Source: Verrucomicrobia subdivision 3 bacterium UBA7542 (GTDB lineage: Bacteria > Verrucomicrobiota > Verrucomicrobiia > Limisphaerales > UBA11358). Taken from it: a stretch of DNA of 5,875 nt. The notes beneath the pieces are model-generated. The model saw only the letters and a program-made list of their open reading frames with translations. It had not been told where the DNA came from and made no database searches. Location: assembly GCA_002479245.1 (NCBI GenBank), contig DLMG01000340.1, forward strand, positions 1-5,875. Reading direction: 5' to 3'. The translations under genes and the position numbers were made by a program. This document shows, piece after piece, positions 4,058-5,875 of the stretch (the stretch's first letter is position 1; each line of letters opens with the position of its first letter).

Positions 4058-5791
4058 ATGATGTTACGAATGACTTCAGCCAGGCGTTTGATTTTCGGCG
4101 GCATTTTCTTGACCGTCCTTGCGCTGCCTTTTTTCTCCCCGGCGCAAGCCCAGGGAATCACCATCACAATCATTCCCGCCCTGGCACCCAATGTCTATGG
4201 TTCGCCCAATTGGAATGCCTGGGTTTCCAACGCCACCACCGCCATCGCCAATGGATATTCTTCGTATGGCGACCCGTCGTCACCAAGCTATTACCAACAG
4301 GCGCCCGCTGTGATTTCGGTGACGAATGACATTGTAACCGGTTTCCCATCGTGGAACGGCCTGGCCGATCCCGGGGACGTTTTCGGCGTGAACTTTTCCC
4401 AGGAATTGGGCAACCGGCTCCAGTTCGGCATTGATATCAAAGGCGGGACAAACCTGATATCCATTTCGCAATTGTCGTTTAGCGCCCATTCCACCGACCT
4501 GAGCAATACGCTCGATTTTGCCTTCGCACAGGGTTCCTATAACTATAGTGCATCCTATGTCGGGATCATCTACGGTCCCGGCAGCACCAACACCTACATT
4601 ACCAGCGGCCCGGCGACGCAACTGGTCAATGAGATCGTCGGGCGTGGCTCCGGCAACGCGTGGGCGGTGTATGATACGTCCGGCAATATTGCCAGCGAGC
4701 AAAGCAACATTGTGCTTTGCGCTTCGCAGATTGGCAACCAGCCCTTTGACTTCACGGGAACCTACACGATTGACGGGGTGTCGGGATCCAATTCCGTAAC
4801 GCTCAATCCGGTGGTGACCAATTCCGGACCGATATTGGGAAGCGGAGGCATCAGCATCACGGTTTTTCCCGCCCTGGCGCCGAACCGGTGGGGTTCGCCC
4901 AGTTGGAATGCCTGGGCTTCCAATGCCGTAACCGCCATCCTGAACGGATATTCTTCGTATGGCGATCCGTCGTCGCCGACATTCTATCAGCAAATAACGA
5001 ACGCGGTTCCGGTGACCAACAACCTGGTGACCAGTTTCCCGTCGTGGATGGGAGTCGCCGACCCCGGTAGTGTCTTTGGCCCGGCCTTCGCTCAGGAGTC
5101 GGGCAACCGGCTTACGTTTGGCATGGACATCAAGGGCGGGACGAACCTCATCTCCATCGCGCAGTTGTCGTTCACCATGACCTCGACGGATCCCAGCAAC
5201 ACGCTGGATTGGACCTATTCGCCCATTCCTTACTCGTACTCGGGTTTGAATACCGGCAGCGCCGATCCCGTTTATCTGGGAATTATTTATGGTCCGAACG
5301 GCCAAAACATCTATGTCACCAACGGCCCAGCGACTCAATTGGTCAATGAAATCGTCACCTGCGGCTCCGGCAACGCCTGGTGGCCGGACGGCACATCCAG
5401 TGACAGCATTGCCACCCAGCAAAGCAACATCGTCGTTTGCGCTTCGCAAATCGGCAACCAGCCGTTTTTCTTCACCGGGACCTATACCATTGACGGGATA
5501 TCGGGAACCAATTCCGTAACGTTCAATCCAATGGTGACGAATACGCCGCCGTCCCCATCCGGTTCACCGATGCTGTCCATCCTGCTCACCGACCCCTCGG
5601 AGGACGTCAATTTGGACACCGTCGTCGTGTCGTGGCCGTCAACCGCGACGGGATTTGTGTTGCAAACCAACTCGGATTTAACGACGACAAACTGGGGCGA
5701 TTACACCGGGCCGGTGAACAGCAACGGCGGGATAAACAGTGTGTCGCTCAACAAGTCGACCGGTTCCCTGTTCTTCCGATTAAAACATTAG
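4058..5791 (+). CDS. Exported protein with two tandem copies of an unnamed domain and a Verrucomicrobia-type C-terminal module
   Basis: A 577-residue secreted protein of unknown function. Residues 1-31 are a signal peptide: Arg at 4, 9 and 10, hydrophobic core LIFGGIFLTVLALPFF at 11-26, and a probable signal peptidase I site after AQA (29-31). Residues 33-255 and 264-495 are two copies of one domain, about 156 identical of 223 by hand alignment. Shared blocks include PALAPN, GYSSYGDPSSP, DIKGGTNLIS, GPATQLVNEIV, GSGNAW and CASQIGNQP. A Pro/Ser linker leads to a 73-residue C-terminal module (505-577) with VVVSWPS, FVLQTNSDL and terminal FFRLKH. I recall this module at the end of many exported Verrucomicrobiota proteins; it is probably beta-sandwich, with a possible sorting role. 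The repeated domain resembles uncharacterised secreted proteins often carrying PEP-CTERM tails, but none is present here. Each copy has one shared Cys; copy 2 has an additional one. No catalytic motif, lipobox or later membrane helix is visible. No clear Shine-Dalgarno precedes ATG 4058; ATGs at 4061 and 4070 are alternatives. The gene stands alone. Confidence 0.88.
   Translation: MMLRMTSARRLIFGGIFLTVLALPFFSPAQAQGITITIIPALAPNVYGSPNWNAWVSNATTAIANGYSSYGDPSSPSYYQQAPAVISVTNDIVTGFPSWNGLADPGDVFGVNFSQELGNRLQFGIDIKGGTNLISISQLSFSAHSTDLSNTLDFAFAQGSYNYSASYVGIIYGPGSTNTYITSGPATQLVNEIVGRGSGNAWAVYDTSGNIASEQSNIVLCASQIGNQPFDFTGTYTIDGVSGSNSVTLNPVVTNSGPILGSGGISITVFPALAPNRWGSPSWNAWASNAVTAILNGYSSYGDPSSPTFYQQITNAVPVTNNLVTSFPSWMGVADPGSVFGPAFAQESGNRLTFGMDIKGGTNLISIAQLSFTMTSTDPSNTLDWTYSPIPYSYSGLNTGSADPVYLGIIYGPNGQNIYVTNGPATQLVNEIVTCGSGNAWWPDGTSSDSIATQQSNIVVCASQIGNQPFFFTGTYTIDGISGTNSVTFNPMVTNTPPSPSGSPMLSILLTDPSEDVNLDTVVVSWPSTATGFVLQTNSDLTTTNWGDYTGPVNSNGGINSVSLNKSTGSLFFRLKH
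4154..4822 (+). repeat. Intragenic tandem domain, copy 1
   Basis: Encodes residues 33-255 of the exported protein. It aligns with 4847-5542 at an offset of 693 bp at the start and 720 bp at the end; the extra 27 bp in copy 2 is mainly a loop around SGLNTGSADP. Exact 20-bp nucleotide matches survive, for example 4253-4272 against 4946-4965. Both copies remain in frame. Confidence 0.9.
4847..5542 (+). repeat. Intragenic tandem domain, copy 2
   Basis: Encodes residues 264-495. It is nine residues longer than copy 1 and holds an additional cysteine (TCGSG). The copies are joined by a short Gly/Ser linker (SGPILGSG). Similarity at DNA level in blocks indicates an internal duplication that was either fairly recent or partly homogenised. 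Confidence 0.9.
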
Positions 5792-5875
5792 CCGTCACAA
5801 CCCCGTTTGCATTTCAAGCCGGTCTTTGAAAGGGTGAAAGTCCTGGAATTGTGACCGCGTAAAGCTGCGCCACGC
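5792..5875. other. Downstream non-coding end of window
   Basis: These 84 bp after the stop of the exported protein contain no gene start I can support and no hairpin with a T-tract. The segment GGGTGAAAGTCCTGG (5831-5845) recalls the GUGAAAGUCC words found near the 5' end of some bacterial group II introns, but too little sequence is visible to call one. Confidence 0.4.

Noticed and set aside
4280..5449. 389-codon open frame on the minus strand
   Set aside because: It is antisense to the duplicated exported protein and is itself duplicated only because the sense repeat is. The sense frame has a signal peptide and conserved blocks, so the antisense frame is a shadow.
5564..5791. C-terminus as a PEP-CTERM or LPXTG sorting signal
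   Set aside because: There is no VPEP or LPXTG motif, no terminal hydrophobic helix and no basic tail. The end is FFRLKH, which fits a different Verrucomicrobiota-type C-terminal module.

Overview
The window looks like a piece of a Verrucomicrobiota chromosome, most likely a soil or freshwater relative of Pedosphaera (Limisphaerales). This is inferred from three things: the style of the complex I proteins, the many dispersed GC-rich intergenic repeats (CGAGNA hexamers and the motif GTGAAGACGGGAG), and a secreted protein that ends in a module of the form VVVSWPS...FVLQTNSDL...FFRLKH, which is common at the C-termini of exported proteins in that group. No phylogeny could be run.

Positions 1-2745 carry part of an operon for NADH:quinone oxidoreductase (respiratory complex I). 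It holds the 3' end of a probable nuoB, then nuoC, nuoD (GTGA overlap with nuoC, strong ribosome binding site) and nuoI. These encode neighbouring subunits of the peripheral arm and Q module: NuoB (cluster N2), NuoC and NuoD (quinone pocket), and NuoI (clusters N6a and N6b). nuoE, F, G and H, which usually lie between nuoD and nuoI, are absent. In their place is a 163-bp gap with a long hexamer-repeat hairpin. No nuoJ-N follows nuoI, so the remaining subunits must be encoded elsewhere.

Positions 2746-4057 are a decayed accessory stretch. They contain a type I restriction HsdR remnant that keeps the nuclease domain and the DECH/TATP helicase motifs but has lost an internal block including Walker A, and that goes out of frame after TATPAAHT. 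After it come short frame-shifted peptide fragments, a perfect 34-bp palindrome, and about 450 bp of non-coding repeat-rich DNA. A 13-bp motif occurs in opposite orientation at the two sides of this stretch.

Positions 4058-5791 encode a 577-residue exported protein of unknown function. It has a signal peptide, two tandem copies (about 70 % identical) of a roughly 225-residue domain, and the Verrucomicrobia-type C-terminal module. The last 84 bp hold no recognisable gene. I see no complete new defence or mobile system. The points most worth a second look are the hairpin/palindrome repeats, the in-frame deleted HsdR, and the duplicated secreted domain.
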